Assembly: GCA_900321365.1 (NCBI GenBank)
Contig: ONVT01000023.1
Location: 1 to 9,908, forward strand
Length of the DNA stretch: 9,908 nucleotides
Origin: an uncultured Eubacteriales bacterium
Lineage (GTDB): Bacteria; Bacillota_A; Clostridia; Lachnospirales; Lachnospiraceae
Reading direction: 5' to 3'
Shown here: positions 1 to 7,900 of the stretch, piece by piece
Layout of the letters: every line of letters begins with the position of its first letter
Position numbering within the stretch: position 1 is the stretch's first letter
Made by a program: the position numbers and the translations under genes
Notes under the pieces: generated by a model
Database searches by the model: none
Told to the model about the DNA's origin: nothing
What the model saw: the letters and a program-made list of their open reading frames with translations, nothing else

Positions 1-710
1 GGCATCTTCAGCAGATCGCGCGCCTCCTGCAGGCGGTTTCTTGCGCTGAAATTGGTGTAGATGGGCTCCGGCTGTTCCATCTCCTTCAGCCAGAATTCGT
101 GGTCCTTCAGCATGGCCTTGCTGTTGTTTTCATATGCCAGATCGAGCTTCAGCTGCTCCAGGTAGCTGCGGGGATCTTTGGGAGGATCGATATTCTCCTC
201 CGTAAATGCCTTTGAGCAGTAGAGCTGCAGCACATAGCTGTAGAAGCCGATGATGGACGAGGAGTCCATGGTCATGTGATGGACCTTCATGTAGATGCCA
301 GTGTAGTGGTCGGGCATGCGGATCATCCGGATCTCATTCATGGGATTCCCGGCCATGTCAATCGGGATGCGGCTCCATCTGCGCATCTCATCGTGGGCGT
401 CTTCTTCTTTCCAGTCCCTGAAATCCACCACAGGGATGTCTCTGTCCTCCGTGGGTACCAGGTACTGATACAGCTGCCCTTCCTCATCGGTGTGGAAGCG
501 GAGACGCATGGCCTCGTACTTCTCATATCCCTGGTAAATGCACTCCTTCAGCACGTCAAAATCAACCTGATCATACTGAAGATAGAAGCCTGTGCAGATG
601 TTCAGCAGTTCCTTCCGGTTGCAGGCATTTACCGTGTAGTAATGGATCCGCTGTGCTGCCGTCAGGGGATATGCCTGCACGACGGCGCCGCCTAAATTTA
701 ACTCCTTCAT
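1..710 (-). CDS. NRPS-type condensation-domain protein, N-terminal 236 codons (3' end beyond the window)
   Basis: The reading frame opens at ATG 708-710 behind a strong ribosome binding site (AAAGGAGGT, 721-729) and stays open to the left edge, so the C-terminal part is missing. Residues 14-20 (YPLTAAQ) match the first conserved motif of condensation domains, residues 67-72 (AMRLRF) resemble the second, and residues 144-149 (HHMTMD) are the HHxxxD catalytic motif. The residue after the motif is Ser rather than the usual Gly. Condensation domains join acyl or aminoacyl groups held on carrier proteins, or act as free-standing acyltransferases on lipids or peptides. The domain begins almost at the start codon, so no adenylation or carrier domain precedes it. 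Whether one follows cannot be seen. A terminator (885-930) separates it from the PHP gene, so it probably starts its own transcript. The family assignment is fairly firm; the substrate is unknown. Confidence 0.82.
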   Translation of the reverse strand, partial: MKELNLGGAVVQAYPLTAAQRIHYYTVNACNRKELLNICTGFYLQYDQVDFDVLKECIYQGYEKYEAMRLRFHTDEEGQLYQYLVPTEDRDIPVVDFRDWKEEDAHDEMRRWSRIPIDMAGNPMNEIRMIRMPDHYTGIYMKVHHMTMDSSSIIGFYSYVLQLYCSKAFTEENIDPPKDPRSYLEQLKLDLAYENNSKAMLKDHEFWLKEMEQPEPIYTNFSARNRLQEARDLLKM

Positions 711-805
711 TGATACCTTTACCTCCTTTGCCGCATGGTGGGATTCTTTTCCTGTTCTGTCTGACGGGATTCTGTACTGCCTGATGTTCTATACTGTCTG
801 ACTAT

Positions 806-834
806 AATCTAATCTATAAATCCATATTACACAA
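806..834 (-). promoter_or_regulatory. Possible promoter for the condensation-domain gene
   Basis: On the minus strand, TTGTGT (829-834) is followed after 17 bp by TAGATT (806-811). Each hexamer matches four of six positions of the sigma-A consensus. An alternative -10, TATAGT (801-806), fits better but has no good -35 at the right distance. The segment is AT-rich, lies after the terminator of the upstream gene, and is about 95 bp before the start codon, so some promoter is expected here. The exact hexamers are uncertain. Confidence 0.35.
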
Positions 835-839
835 TCCCG

Positions 840-857
840 GAAAACAATCTTGTTTTC
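840..857. promoter_or_regulatory. 18-bp palindrome, possible operator upstream of the condensation-domain gene
   Basis: GAAAACAATCTTGTTTTC is a perfect inverted repeat with 8-bp arms around a 2-bp centre. It lies immediately upstream of the candidate -35 element of the condensation-domain gene and downstream of the preceding terminator. This position and symmetry fit a binding site for a dimeric regulator. No regulator gene is adjacent, and the arms are AT-rich, so the operator role is inference. Confidence 0.35.
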
Positions 858-884
858 GCCGTACAGGTGGATATTTTTTCACAA

Positions 885-930
885 ACGAAAAGCCTCCCTT
901 TCGCTAAGATGGACTCACGATAAGGGAGGC
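885..930 (-). terminator. Rho-independent terminator after the PHP gene
   Basis: GCCTCCCTT (892-900) and AAGGGAGGC (922-930) form a perfect 9-bp GC-rich stem. It can be extended by TCG/CGA (901-903 with 918-920) if one base is bulged. Read on the minus strand, the stem is followed by TTTTCGTTT (883-891), a U-rich run with two interruptions. It sits 38 bp after the stop codon of the PHP phosphoesterase gene. It therefore probably ends the GGDEF-PHP transcript and insulates the condensation-domain gene. Confidence 0.82.
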
Positions 931-968
931 AGACGGAAACTGCATTGGAACTGTTTTGGAGCAGATCC

Positions 969-1838
969 TTACTTTTTCGTATAATTCACCGCGTCAAGAA
1001 ATCTCACCATACCCGGAACAGGCGCCGCGTTTTCCTCCATTCCCGTATCACCAAGCCTTACGATCTTGTTTTTCCCGTGGTAATCGCTTCCTGCCGTAAC
1101 ATACAGGTGATACCGGTCCGCCATTTCCAGCATCTGATTGATGAGCTTTGGCGCAAAGCCGGAATAGAACGCTTCCACGCCCTGCAGTCCGAACCCTGTC
1201 AGCCGCTTCAGGCGCTCTTCCATCTCCTGGCCGATCACGAGCTGATCCCCGCTGCCATAGAACGGATGGGCAAGCACCGGGATTCCTTTTCCGGCAAGGA
1301 TTCCGGAGATGGCCTCCTCCGGGCTCAGGTATTCATTTCTGATACGCAGCTTGTCAATGTAGTCGATGATGGCTTCCTCTTTGGTTGCGGCATATCCGTA
1401 CTTCACCATGAGGTTGCCGATATGGGGCTTCCCGGGGTTATCCATGGCCAGAAGCTTCTGAAGCTCTTCCTGGGGAAACACAAAGCCGAACTCGTTTTTG
1501 ATGAAATCGAGCCTGGCCGTCACCTTTTTCATGCGAAGGCTGTGGCCCTTATCAACAAGGGCTTTGATTGCAGGCAGATCGGGATCGTACCCATATCCCA
1601 GAATATGATAGGAGCCCTGGTCATCCTTGCACGAGAATTCCACTCCGCAGATAAATGCCGGATCATCTTCCTTCAGAAGGCTTTGGATGATTCCGCACCC
1701 CTTCTCCGCGTCATGATCAGTCAGGGAGAACAGTCCGATCCCTGCCTGTTTTACACGGGAAATGATCTCCCCTGGGGTATCGCTTCCATCCGATACGGCA
1801 GAATGCATATGCAGGTCGATTTTACCGTTGATGTCCAT
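969..1838 (-). CDS. PHP-domain metal-dependent phosphoesterase (TrpH/YciV-like)
   Basis: A 289-residue cytosolic protein with no signal peptide or membrane segment, the usual length for this family. The PHP metal ligands are all visible: H10 and H12 with D17 (DLHMHSAVSDG), D41-H42 (LTDHD), E67 (GVEFS), H78 (YHILGY), H191 (LAHP), and D252 with H254 (GSDYHG). Characterised relatives hydrolyse 3',5'-nucleoside bisphosphates or act as 5'-3' exonucleases on short RNA. The exact substrate here is not readable from sequence. I chose the ATG at 1838 because GAGGTG lies 10 bases upstream. A longer reading from ATG 1856 adds six residues but would place that GAGGTG inside the coding region. The gene starts 49 bp after the GGDEF gene, so the two are probably cotranscribed, with a terminator 38 bp after the stop. 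A long antisense open frame on the other strand is a shadow of this gene. Confidence 0.9.
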   Translation of the reverse strand: MDINGKIDLHMHSAVSDGSDTPGEIISRVKQAGIGLFSLTDHDAEKGCGIIQSLLKEDDPAFICGVEFSCKDDQGSYHILGYGYDPDLPAIKALVDKGHSLRMKKVTARLDFIKNEFGFVFPQEELQKLLAMDNPGKPHIGNLMVKYGYAATKEEAIIDYIDKLRIRNEYLSPEEAISGILAGKGIPVLAHPFYGSGDQLVIGQEMEERLKRLTGFGLQGVEAFYSGFAPKLINQMLEMADRYHLYVTAGSDYHGKNKIVRLGDTGMEENAAPVPGMVRFLDAVNYTKK

Positions 1839-1887
1839 GAGAATACTACACCTCATTTTTCATGATGCCAAAAGCGCCCCTCTGCGG

Positions 1888-3003
1888 TCAGTTCCCTGCC
1901 GCATAACAGCTTACAGATCTCGCCCGGCGTCTTTCATGTCCGCCGTATTCCGGCGAATGCGTCTTTCTCTTGACATCATACAGGCCGGTATCCGCCTCCG
2001 TGATCAGTTCAAAGAGCTGGTCATAATTCCCGACGGATCCGCGGGCATGTCCGATGCTGAGAGAGATCCTGTTTCCGGAAACAGCCGGGGCAGAGAAGGA
2101 ACAGGTATCCTCCGGGTGAAGCTGCTCCTGCTCACCCAGCACAAGAAACTCATCACCGCCGTAACGATAGCAGCGGTTATCCGGAAACAGTGCCCTGATC
2201 CTGCGCGCTGTCTCCCTTAATACACGGTCGCCGGCAGTATGTCCGTATGTATCATTGATCTCTTTGAAATAATCGATGTCGATCATAAATACGGACAGCG
2301 TTTTTCCGACTACGTCAAGAGCATCCTCATCCAGGGCCCTGCGGTTTCTCAGACCCGTAAGTCCGTCATGCCGCGTGGTATATTCCAGCATCTCGTTGCC
2401 CTTCTTCAGACGGACCGTCTTCTCTGAACTCCGGATCTGTGAGTGGTACCGGACCACCATCCCTGCCATCGATACAAGCGCAAGGACAATGAAGTTGAGA
2501 ATGTTGATTCCGGCGGCGCCGTCCACGGAATAAATCACGGCGTACATAAGGATATAGACCCCGCATGTCAGCAGCGTGCTGATCCAGGGACTGAGCGGAA
2601 TAAAACACACCATCATCAGCTCGACAGCGAAAAATGTGAGTATCTGCTCTCCCCTGATATAGTGCCGCCATGAAACCACAACTGCCCAGAGCGAGAGAAT
2701 CAGATAATAGGAAACCTTGAACAGCGTGACTTTCCACGTGGATATTTCCCCCTTGTTCAGTATCCTCCGGGCGCCCAGGTGTGCCGTGATACAAACCGCT
2801 ATGCAGAACAGGACGCTTAATGCGCTGGTCCATGACTCCCGGTCAAAGGGTGCCCTGGTTGCCGTGAAGTATCCCAGTGCAATCAGTTCAAACAAGGCTA
2901 CCGCAAAGGACAGTTGATATATGTTTTTTATGCTCTCTGTATTGATCTCTTTCTGCACCGATTTCCCGATCCTGGGAAACAGGTATCGTTTTATTGTCTT
3001 CAT
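1888..3003 (-). CDS. Membrane-bound diguanylate cyclase (6 TM + GGDEF)
   Basis: About 371 residues; positions below count from an alternative TTG start at 3009, two codons upstream. Neither start has a good ribosome binding site, and an in-frame stop (TAG) lies just upstream of the TTG. Six hydrophobic segments lie near 31-50, 60-80, 92-113, 122-139, 141-161 and 168-186, followed by a GGDEF domain at about 211-347. Catalytic features are intact: metal ligand D244 (MIDIDYFK), guanine-binding N252 and D261 (NDTYGHTAGD), and RYGGDEF at 272-278. The predicted reaction is two GTP to c-di-GMP at the inner membrane. The RxxD inhibitory site expected just before GGDEF reads FPDN, so product feedback is probably absent. 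Only 29 residues separate GGDEF from the SIG strand, against 41 in PleD, so a helix is missing or shortened. No recognised ligand-binding domain is seen, and the six-TM region resembles MASE-type sensors only in general form. A PHP phosphoesterase gene follows. Confidence 0.88.
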   Translation of the reverse strand: MKTIKRYLFPRIGKSVQKEINTESIKNIYQLSFAVALFELIALGYFTATRAPFDRESWTSALSVLFCIAVCITAHLGARRILNKGEISTWKVTLFKVSYYLILSLWAVVVSWRHYIRGEQILTFFAVELMMVCFIPLSPWISTLLTCGVYILMYAVIYSVDGAAGINILNFIVLALVSMAGMVVRYHSQIRSSEKTVRLKKGNEMLEYTTRHDGLTGLRNRRALDEDALDVVGKTLSVFMIDIDYFKEINDTYGHTAGDRVLRETARRIRALFPDNRCYRYGGDEFLVLGEQEQLHPEDTCSFSAPAVSGNRISLSIGHARGSVGNYDQLFELITEADTGLYDVKRKTHSPEYGGHERRRARSVSCYAAGN

Positions 3004-3009
3004 CCCCAA

Positions 3010-3319
3010 TTGTTTTATCTACGCCCCCTCAGACAGCAGGGCTTCCCCCTTTACAGACTTCTTCTCCTTTTTTCTTTTCGAAGTCCACATTATAATCTAA
3101 TCAGCCATTCCGTGCAACTCCCCATTTTAAAATTCACTTTATGTTCATCTTCTGGCTGTCCATCTTCTGCTCCGTGATCGCGGAGTTGACAGCACTTTTT
3201 CATAATCTCTTTTTCGGGCTATGAAAGGCTTTTTTGCCGGGTACAATCGGAGGAAAAGACAAACAAGATTCATAAGTTATTTCTGAACAGATCCTTCGTT
3301 TTTTAGTTCTCCGGAAAAG
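3010..3319. other. 310-bp gene-free gap between the kinase-fusion gene and the GGDEF gene
   Basis: The right part follows the stop codon of the HD-kinase gene. I see no convincing intrinsic terminator there, only AT-rich runs and a weak GGC-A6-GCC structure near 3228-3238. A small hairpin at 3170-3185 (CTCC.../...GGAG with a GATC loop) lacks a U-tract. Beside it, the 9-mer CATCTTCTG occurs twice about 15 bp apart. The left part holds the GGDEF promoter (3089-3117) and a purine-rich leader. That leader contains a ribosome-binding-site-like AAAAAAGGAG (3063-3072) that has no start codon after it at a useful distance. No small ORF or RNA gene is supported. Confidence 0.5.
3089..3117 (-). promoter_or_regulatory. 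Sigma-A type promoter for the GGDEF-PHP unit
   Basis: On the minus strand TTGCAC (3112-3117) is followed after exactly 17 bp by a perfect TATAAT (3089-3094). Transcription would begin near 3082, giving a leader of about 80 bases before the GGDEF start codon. The -10 is a full consensus match, and the -35 keeps the key TTG. The position upstream of a gene with no close upstream neighbour supports it. Confidence 0.6.
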
Positions 3320-4954
3320 TCAGAAAGCCAGTGTGTCCAGTTTCTCTGACAGTTCAGAGATTTTTTCGATATAGCGGCGTATGAGTTTCCTGTCCAGCTC
3401 ATCCACATTTGTCTTCTTGTGGACCTTGTTGATCATCCGGATATAGCAGAGAAATGCCGCTTTTTCCTTCACTTCCCTGAGTAGGTTTTCATCTGCCGTA
3501 TCCAGGTAATACTTCAGGAAACAGTCGAAAAACTTCTTCGCGGTCTCATAGGAGAATCCCATGAACTTTTCGACAACCGACGGATCATCGTTCCCCAGCA
3601 CCACATAGAAGTAATACAGGTCACTGATTTCCACGATCGGATGGCCTGTGGCGATCCGGTCCATGTCTATGAGGAGCGGCTCTTCCCTGTACAGGAAAAC
3701 ATTTGATGTATGGAAATCCCCATGGACCAGCGTACCGACGGAAGGAAGTGTCTCAATCAGTTTCATGCATTTTTCTGTGAGCGGTTCATCCTCAAGCGCG
3801 ATTCCTCCATGGACATAGCCAAGCAGTCTTCCGGAAGCCTCCGGGAACCCTTCCTCTTCCGTAACCGTGATGTCGTGAATCGTATGGGCCAGCTGCGACA
3901 TGATGAGGGCGAAGACCTCCACTCGTTCCGGATTTCTTGCAATGTGGTCAGAGATGGTTTCCGCGTCCAGCAGCTCATACATGGCCCCGTACTGGTTTCC
4001 AACTTCTGCCCCCGATCTCTGATCGGGGGAGCCCGCCGGCTTTGAGGCATCAGAGGAATCCGTATGGATTCCTTCCTTATCTGCCCCCGATCTCTGATCG
4101 GGGGAGCCCGCCGGCTTTGAGGCATCAGAGGAATCCGTATGGATTCCTTCCTTAACAACGGATACAATCCCGAAAGAGATCGCCGTCGGAATTCCCAGGA
4201 CAAATGCCTTCCTGCTGAGCGCCACCTCCCGCTCCACATCACTGTACGTGTTGTTGTGGTTGAAAACCTTTACGATCAGCTCGTCGTTATAGCGGTACAC
4301 TGTCCCCTTGGCGCCCCAGCCAAGCACCCTGCAGCCATCGACAGAGACCTCCCTGTACTTCCGGTACCTGGTCTTTTTCACGTCAAATGTTCCGGGCCAG
4401 ATGAAATTAATATGCTTGATGAACTCCTTGAACGCGCCGGTTTTGTTCAGCTGGAGCTCAACAATCTCCGCAACAGAGCTGTAGTACCAGCACTGCAGGG
4501 CAGGGTCGCTCTGATTCAGCATGGTCCATAATTCCGCTTCTTTTTCCGAGAAGATCCCTGCCAGGGACCGGATATTCGCGAGCTTGTCGGCAAGCCACAG
4601 CATCTGCACCCCGATATCCTCGCTGTTCTTCAGGACAAGCAGGGATTCCTCTTTCCGCCTCTTCCAGGTCGTGACCCTGTCCTCGTCCGGATATTTATTC
4701 TCCGATCCCGAGTCAACGAGCTCGGCCACTCTTTTTCCGAAACGCTTTTCAATCTCCGCCAGAGTGCCGTCGGTATCTTCCACAATATCATGCAGGATCC
4801 CGGCGGAAATGACCTCCTCATCATCCGTCATGGTGGACAGGATCTGCGCCACTTCAATCGGATGCAGGATATAGGGATTGCTCTGGAATTTCCGGACTTT
4901 CCCCTGATGCATAATCGTTGCGTAGATGATCGCTTCTTCCAACATTTTCATCAT
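3320..4954 (-). CDS. Fusion of a (p)ppGpp-hydrolase-type HD domain with an APH-family kinase
   Basis: A 544-residue soluble protein with two enzyme modules. Residues 1 to about 190 resemble the HD hydrolase domain of RelA/SpoT and the small alarmone hydrolases (MESH1 type). All key residues are present: H31 (YILHP), H55-D56 and E59-D60 (LHDIVEDT), D123 and N127 (LADKLAN). Residues about 205-480 form an aminoglycoside-phosphotransferase-like kinase: glycine loop 211-220 (LGWGAKGTVY), ATP-binding K229, catalytic D413 in HGDFHTSN (411-418), and metal ligand D430 in LIDMD. No synthetase domain is present. Between kinase strands at about 269-318 sit two 25-residue repeats rich in Ser, Asp and Pro, encoded by identical 75-bp units. 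I chose ATG 4954 because an AGGG sits 8 bases upstream and it starts 25 bp after the channel gene stop. An ORF start at 5029 would overlap that gene by 50 bp. The last gene of the operon. Substrates of both modules are unproven; antibiotic resistance is only one possibility. Confidence 0.88.
   Translation of the reverse strand: MMKMLEEAIIYATIMHQGKVRKFQSNPYILHPIEVAQILSTMTDDEEVISAGILHDIVEDTDGTLAEIEKRFGKRVAELVDSGSENKYPDEDRVTTWKRRKEESLLVLKNSEDIGVQMLWLADKLANIRSLAGIFSEKEAELWTMLNQSDPALQCWYYSSVAEIVELQLNKTGAFKEFIKHINFIWPGTFDVKKTRYRKYREVSVDGCRVLGWGAKGTVYRYNDELIVKVFNHNNTYSDVEREVALSRKAFVLGIPTAISFGIVSVVKEGIHTDSSDASKPAGSPDQRSGADKEGIHTDSSDASKPAGSPDQRSGAEVGNQYGAMYELLDAETISDHIARNPERVEVFALIMSQLAHTIHDITVTEEEGFPEASGRLLGYVHGGIALEDEPLTEKCMKLIETLPSVGTLVHGDFHTSNVFLYREEPLLIDMDRIATGHPIVEISDLYYFYVVLGNDDPSVVEKFMGFSYETAKKFFDCFLKYYLDTADENLLREVKEKAAFLCYIRMINKVHKKTNVDELDRKLIRRYIEKISELSEKLDTLAF
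4005..4154. repeat. Two identical 75-bp tandem repeats with internal palindromes, in frame within the kinase domain
   Basis: Copies 4005-4079 and 4080-4154 are identical base for base. Each contains two perfect hairpins. One is CCCCCGATC-TCT-GATCGGGGG with 9-bp arms (4009-4029 and 4084-4104). The other is AGGAATCC-GTAT-GGATTCCT with 8-bp arms (4054-4073 and 4129-4148). The period is 25 codons, so copy number can change without a frameshift. The encoded peptide (starting EGIHTDSSDASK) is hydrophilic and probably a disordered loop. This looks like a short palindromic element that inserted in a coding gene and then duplicated, comparable in form to Rickettsia palindromic elements. The mobile origin is inference; the repeat and hairpins are directly seen. 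Confidence 0.95.
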
Positions 4955-4979
4955 AAGTGTTTCCCTGCCTGATATTCTT

Positions 4980-7900
4980 TCAGTCCCCGTTGTGCAGAGT
5001 AAGCTGCGGGAACGGTACCTCGATTCCATTTCTCCGGAACATCATGTAGACTTTCCGGTTGACCGCCCGTGTCACGCGGGGACGATATGCCTCGTGGCAC
5101 CTGGCCTTGACCAGAAGCGCCACGCCGTTGTCATCCAGTCGCCGCACGCCCAGGTAAACCAGGTCGCCGATCATCTCCGGGATTCTGCCGTCCGGCGTCT
5201 TAAGCTCTTCTATAAGCAGCTTCTCCACCCTCTCCAGATCCTCTTCATAGCAGATCTGGTATTCCAGGAAAAGGTTTGCCAGATGCGCCGACATATGGAC
5301 GACATTCTGGATCTCTTTGTTCGGTATGATCTTGATGTCCTCGCTGTCGACATTATAGATCTTTGTCATCCGCACGCCGAGGTCCTCCACGATTCCCCTG
5401 AAGTCCCCGACTTCAATCATGTCTCCCACCTGGACATTTCCCTCCACCAGAAGGAACACGCCGGCAATGATATCGCCCACAAGGCTGTTGGCTCCGATGC
5501 CGATCACCACCGACACAACCCCGGCCGATGCCAGCAGCGTTGCCGGATCCATTCCGAAGTAGACCAGGCATCGGAAGCCGATAAAGAAAACGATCACATA
5601 GGATCCCAGGCTTACCAGCATCCTGACGACGGTTTCCGTCCTGACCGAAACCATCTTTGTCATCAGGCCCGTGAACCTGCGCAGCAGGAACAGGATCAGC
5701 CCGCCTTCAAGTATGATGATCAGAGAAGCGGTCAGCGCAAACACATTCAGACCATGCTCCCAGTTTCCGCTCAGGACATATTCCAGCACACTTTCACTGG
5801 CAGCGTCGCGGCGGAAATAGCGTATCGCAATGAGCAGTGCCGCAAAGAGCGCGGCACCGAATATAAGATTGCGGAAAACCTTATGCTCTGTTGTCTTTTC
5901 CTGCGGCGTCCGGGTCGCCTCCGGCTCAGTCTCGCCTTCCTCCCGGGGACAGGTATACAGCCACAGGCCGGCCAGAAGCAGAAGGGCAAACGCCGCAACG
6001 GCCGCTGTCACGGATACCGGCAGCCGCTGCTGAAGCAGTTTCGAGTCCCGGATCGTGAGATAGATCAGGTTGTTCCCATACTGTCCCGTCACCGCGTAAT
6101 AAGTGTCTTTATTCAGCTGGATGTACTTGCAGAGATTGTCCTGAAGGTCGCTCTCTTTCAAACCATAATTCAGCGCATTTTTCCCGATCAGGGAGGTGTC
6201 GGGATGCCACGTGAACTTCCGGCTGTCCGGGTCCACCGCAAAGACAAACCCGCCTTCTCCGGGCTGGACCATTGCCAGTGTGCCGCTCAGATTGTTGTAC
6301 ATCTGAACCATTCCAATAATAGTCAGATTGTACTCAGCGTTGAGATAACCGGTAATACTGCCGTTCTCCCCCGTAAGCGGTATCGTGACGCTGACATTAT
6401 CCAAAATCGGGAGAGCAGAGCCCATCGTGGGAGCCATAAGATCTGCATCGTCTTCCTCCCCGGATGCGCCTGTTTCACCTGCTGATTCTGTATTGACATC
6501 ACCCGGTGAATACGAGGAAGTAGCAGCTACCACATTTCTGTCGCCATCCATGACTGCCAGGTTCTCCAGCCCCAGAATATCCTTCAGAATCTCCAGTGTC
6601 TGTTCTGTCGTTTCCTCCGGGTGTTTCTCCATATACCATTCGGCCAGCTTTACCAGTTTCTCATTGCCGTCTGTATATAACTGCCGGATTGCTCTCATCA
6701 GGGATTCCTGCGCCTTCAGGCCGTTCTCAATCTGTTCCATCTGTACGTTGCTGTTCTTTGCCCAGTCACTCATCAGGTAAAGTGTCTGCAGATAGAAGGA
6801 ACTCAGAAAGATGACGATCGTGCTGAAAACCGTGAAGATCAGGAGCTTTGTCTTCCGGCCGCTTTCCGGTCTCTGCCGCACGAAAGGAAGGAACCTGGTT
6901 CCGGCTGTGGCCTTCTTCCGTTTCAAAAGCAGAACAGCGTAGTATACAAGGTCAGCGGTCAGAACCCCGAACAACAGCCACAGCAGAAGGCCGGTCATCC
7001 TTCTGCCGCGTGTCAGCTCTTCGGCCGGGACCGCACACACGACCCACGCATCCTGCGCGCTGAAATACACGGGATACAGATACATATCCTGTCCGTTCAC
7101 TTTCTCCCGGACAAATTCTCCGTCCCTGATCTTGTCCAGATCCATTCCAAGAGCCGAAATATCACTGCCCTTGAACTTTGTGTCAGGATAATACAGGATT
7201 TCACCAGTCCTGTCAGACCACACAAACGCATATCCGTTTGACCCGATCACTTCATTCTTCAGGACATAGTTCCACGCGTCCGTCATGTCTTCATACATCA
7301 GCTGTATCGCACCGTAATCATTGATCACGAACGCAGTCTGATTATCATACACCATCGAGTACAGGATTGGGAAACGATTACTCTGTCCGTAGTAGCTCTC
7401 CTCCCAGGAAGGATCAACTGCCGGTGACGCGTTGTCAGATGCGGTCTTTTCTGTCTCTGTCTGCGCCACATTGTCAGATGCGGTCTTCTCTGCCTCAGTC
7501 TGTGCGGTCTGGATTTTAGTTCCGTTTCCTGCAGAGATTGCGGTAGAATACCGTGACAGTAAGTTCTCGACAGAGAAGGAATAGACCGGCAGTTTTTCCA
7601 TCTCGTATGTGTCGAAGGTCCGGAACAGGGGCGCGTACATTTCATCCTTCAGATCTTTGAAAAACCCTGTATCAGACATCAGGACATTCCCGTCCCGGTC
7701 TACCATCATGATGTCCTGCACGCCGGTTATGCCGGTCATGTCGCTCAGCATGTCTTCCAACAATGCCGGCTCTGCTGCGAGATCGCTGTCATTCTCCAAG
7801 GCATACCTCATCATAATGAAGTATGCCTTGTGAAGGTCATCCGACCAGGTCTGTATGGCCTTTCCGCTTTTCTCAAAGAGTGTGAATGCCTCGCAGATGT

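Noticed and set aside
945..1865. A 306-codon open frame on the plus strand
   Set aside because: It mirrors the PHP phosphoesterase gene almost exactly. The minus-strand protein has all PHP metal ligands, while the plus-strand product has no recognisable motif.
3170..3185. Terminator of the three-gene operon
   Set aside because: The hairpin has only five or six pairs and no U-tract follows on the minus strand, so I do not call it a terminator.
3186..3206. Plus-strand promoter with a perfect TTGACA (3186-3191) and CATAAT (3201-3206)
   Set aside because: The spacing is only 9 bp, and no plus-strand gene follows.
4005..4154. CRISPR-like array
   Set aside because: There are only two copies, directly adjacent with no spacers, and both lie inside a coding frame. 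This is a tandem duplication, not a repeat-spacer array.
4955..5029. Longer N-terminus for the HD-kinase protein from a start at 5029
   Set aside because: It overlaps the channel gene by 50 bp, adds 25 residues with no family similarity, and lacks a ribosome binding site. ATG 4954 fits the operon spacing better.
4926..6485. A 519-codon open frame on the plus strand
   Set aside because: It lies antisense to the MscS-channel gene and part of the HD-kinase gene. Its translation is rich in His, Asp, Gln and Arg with no recognisable domain, and there is no ribosome binding site. It is a codon-bias shadow.
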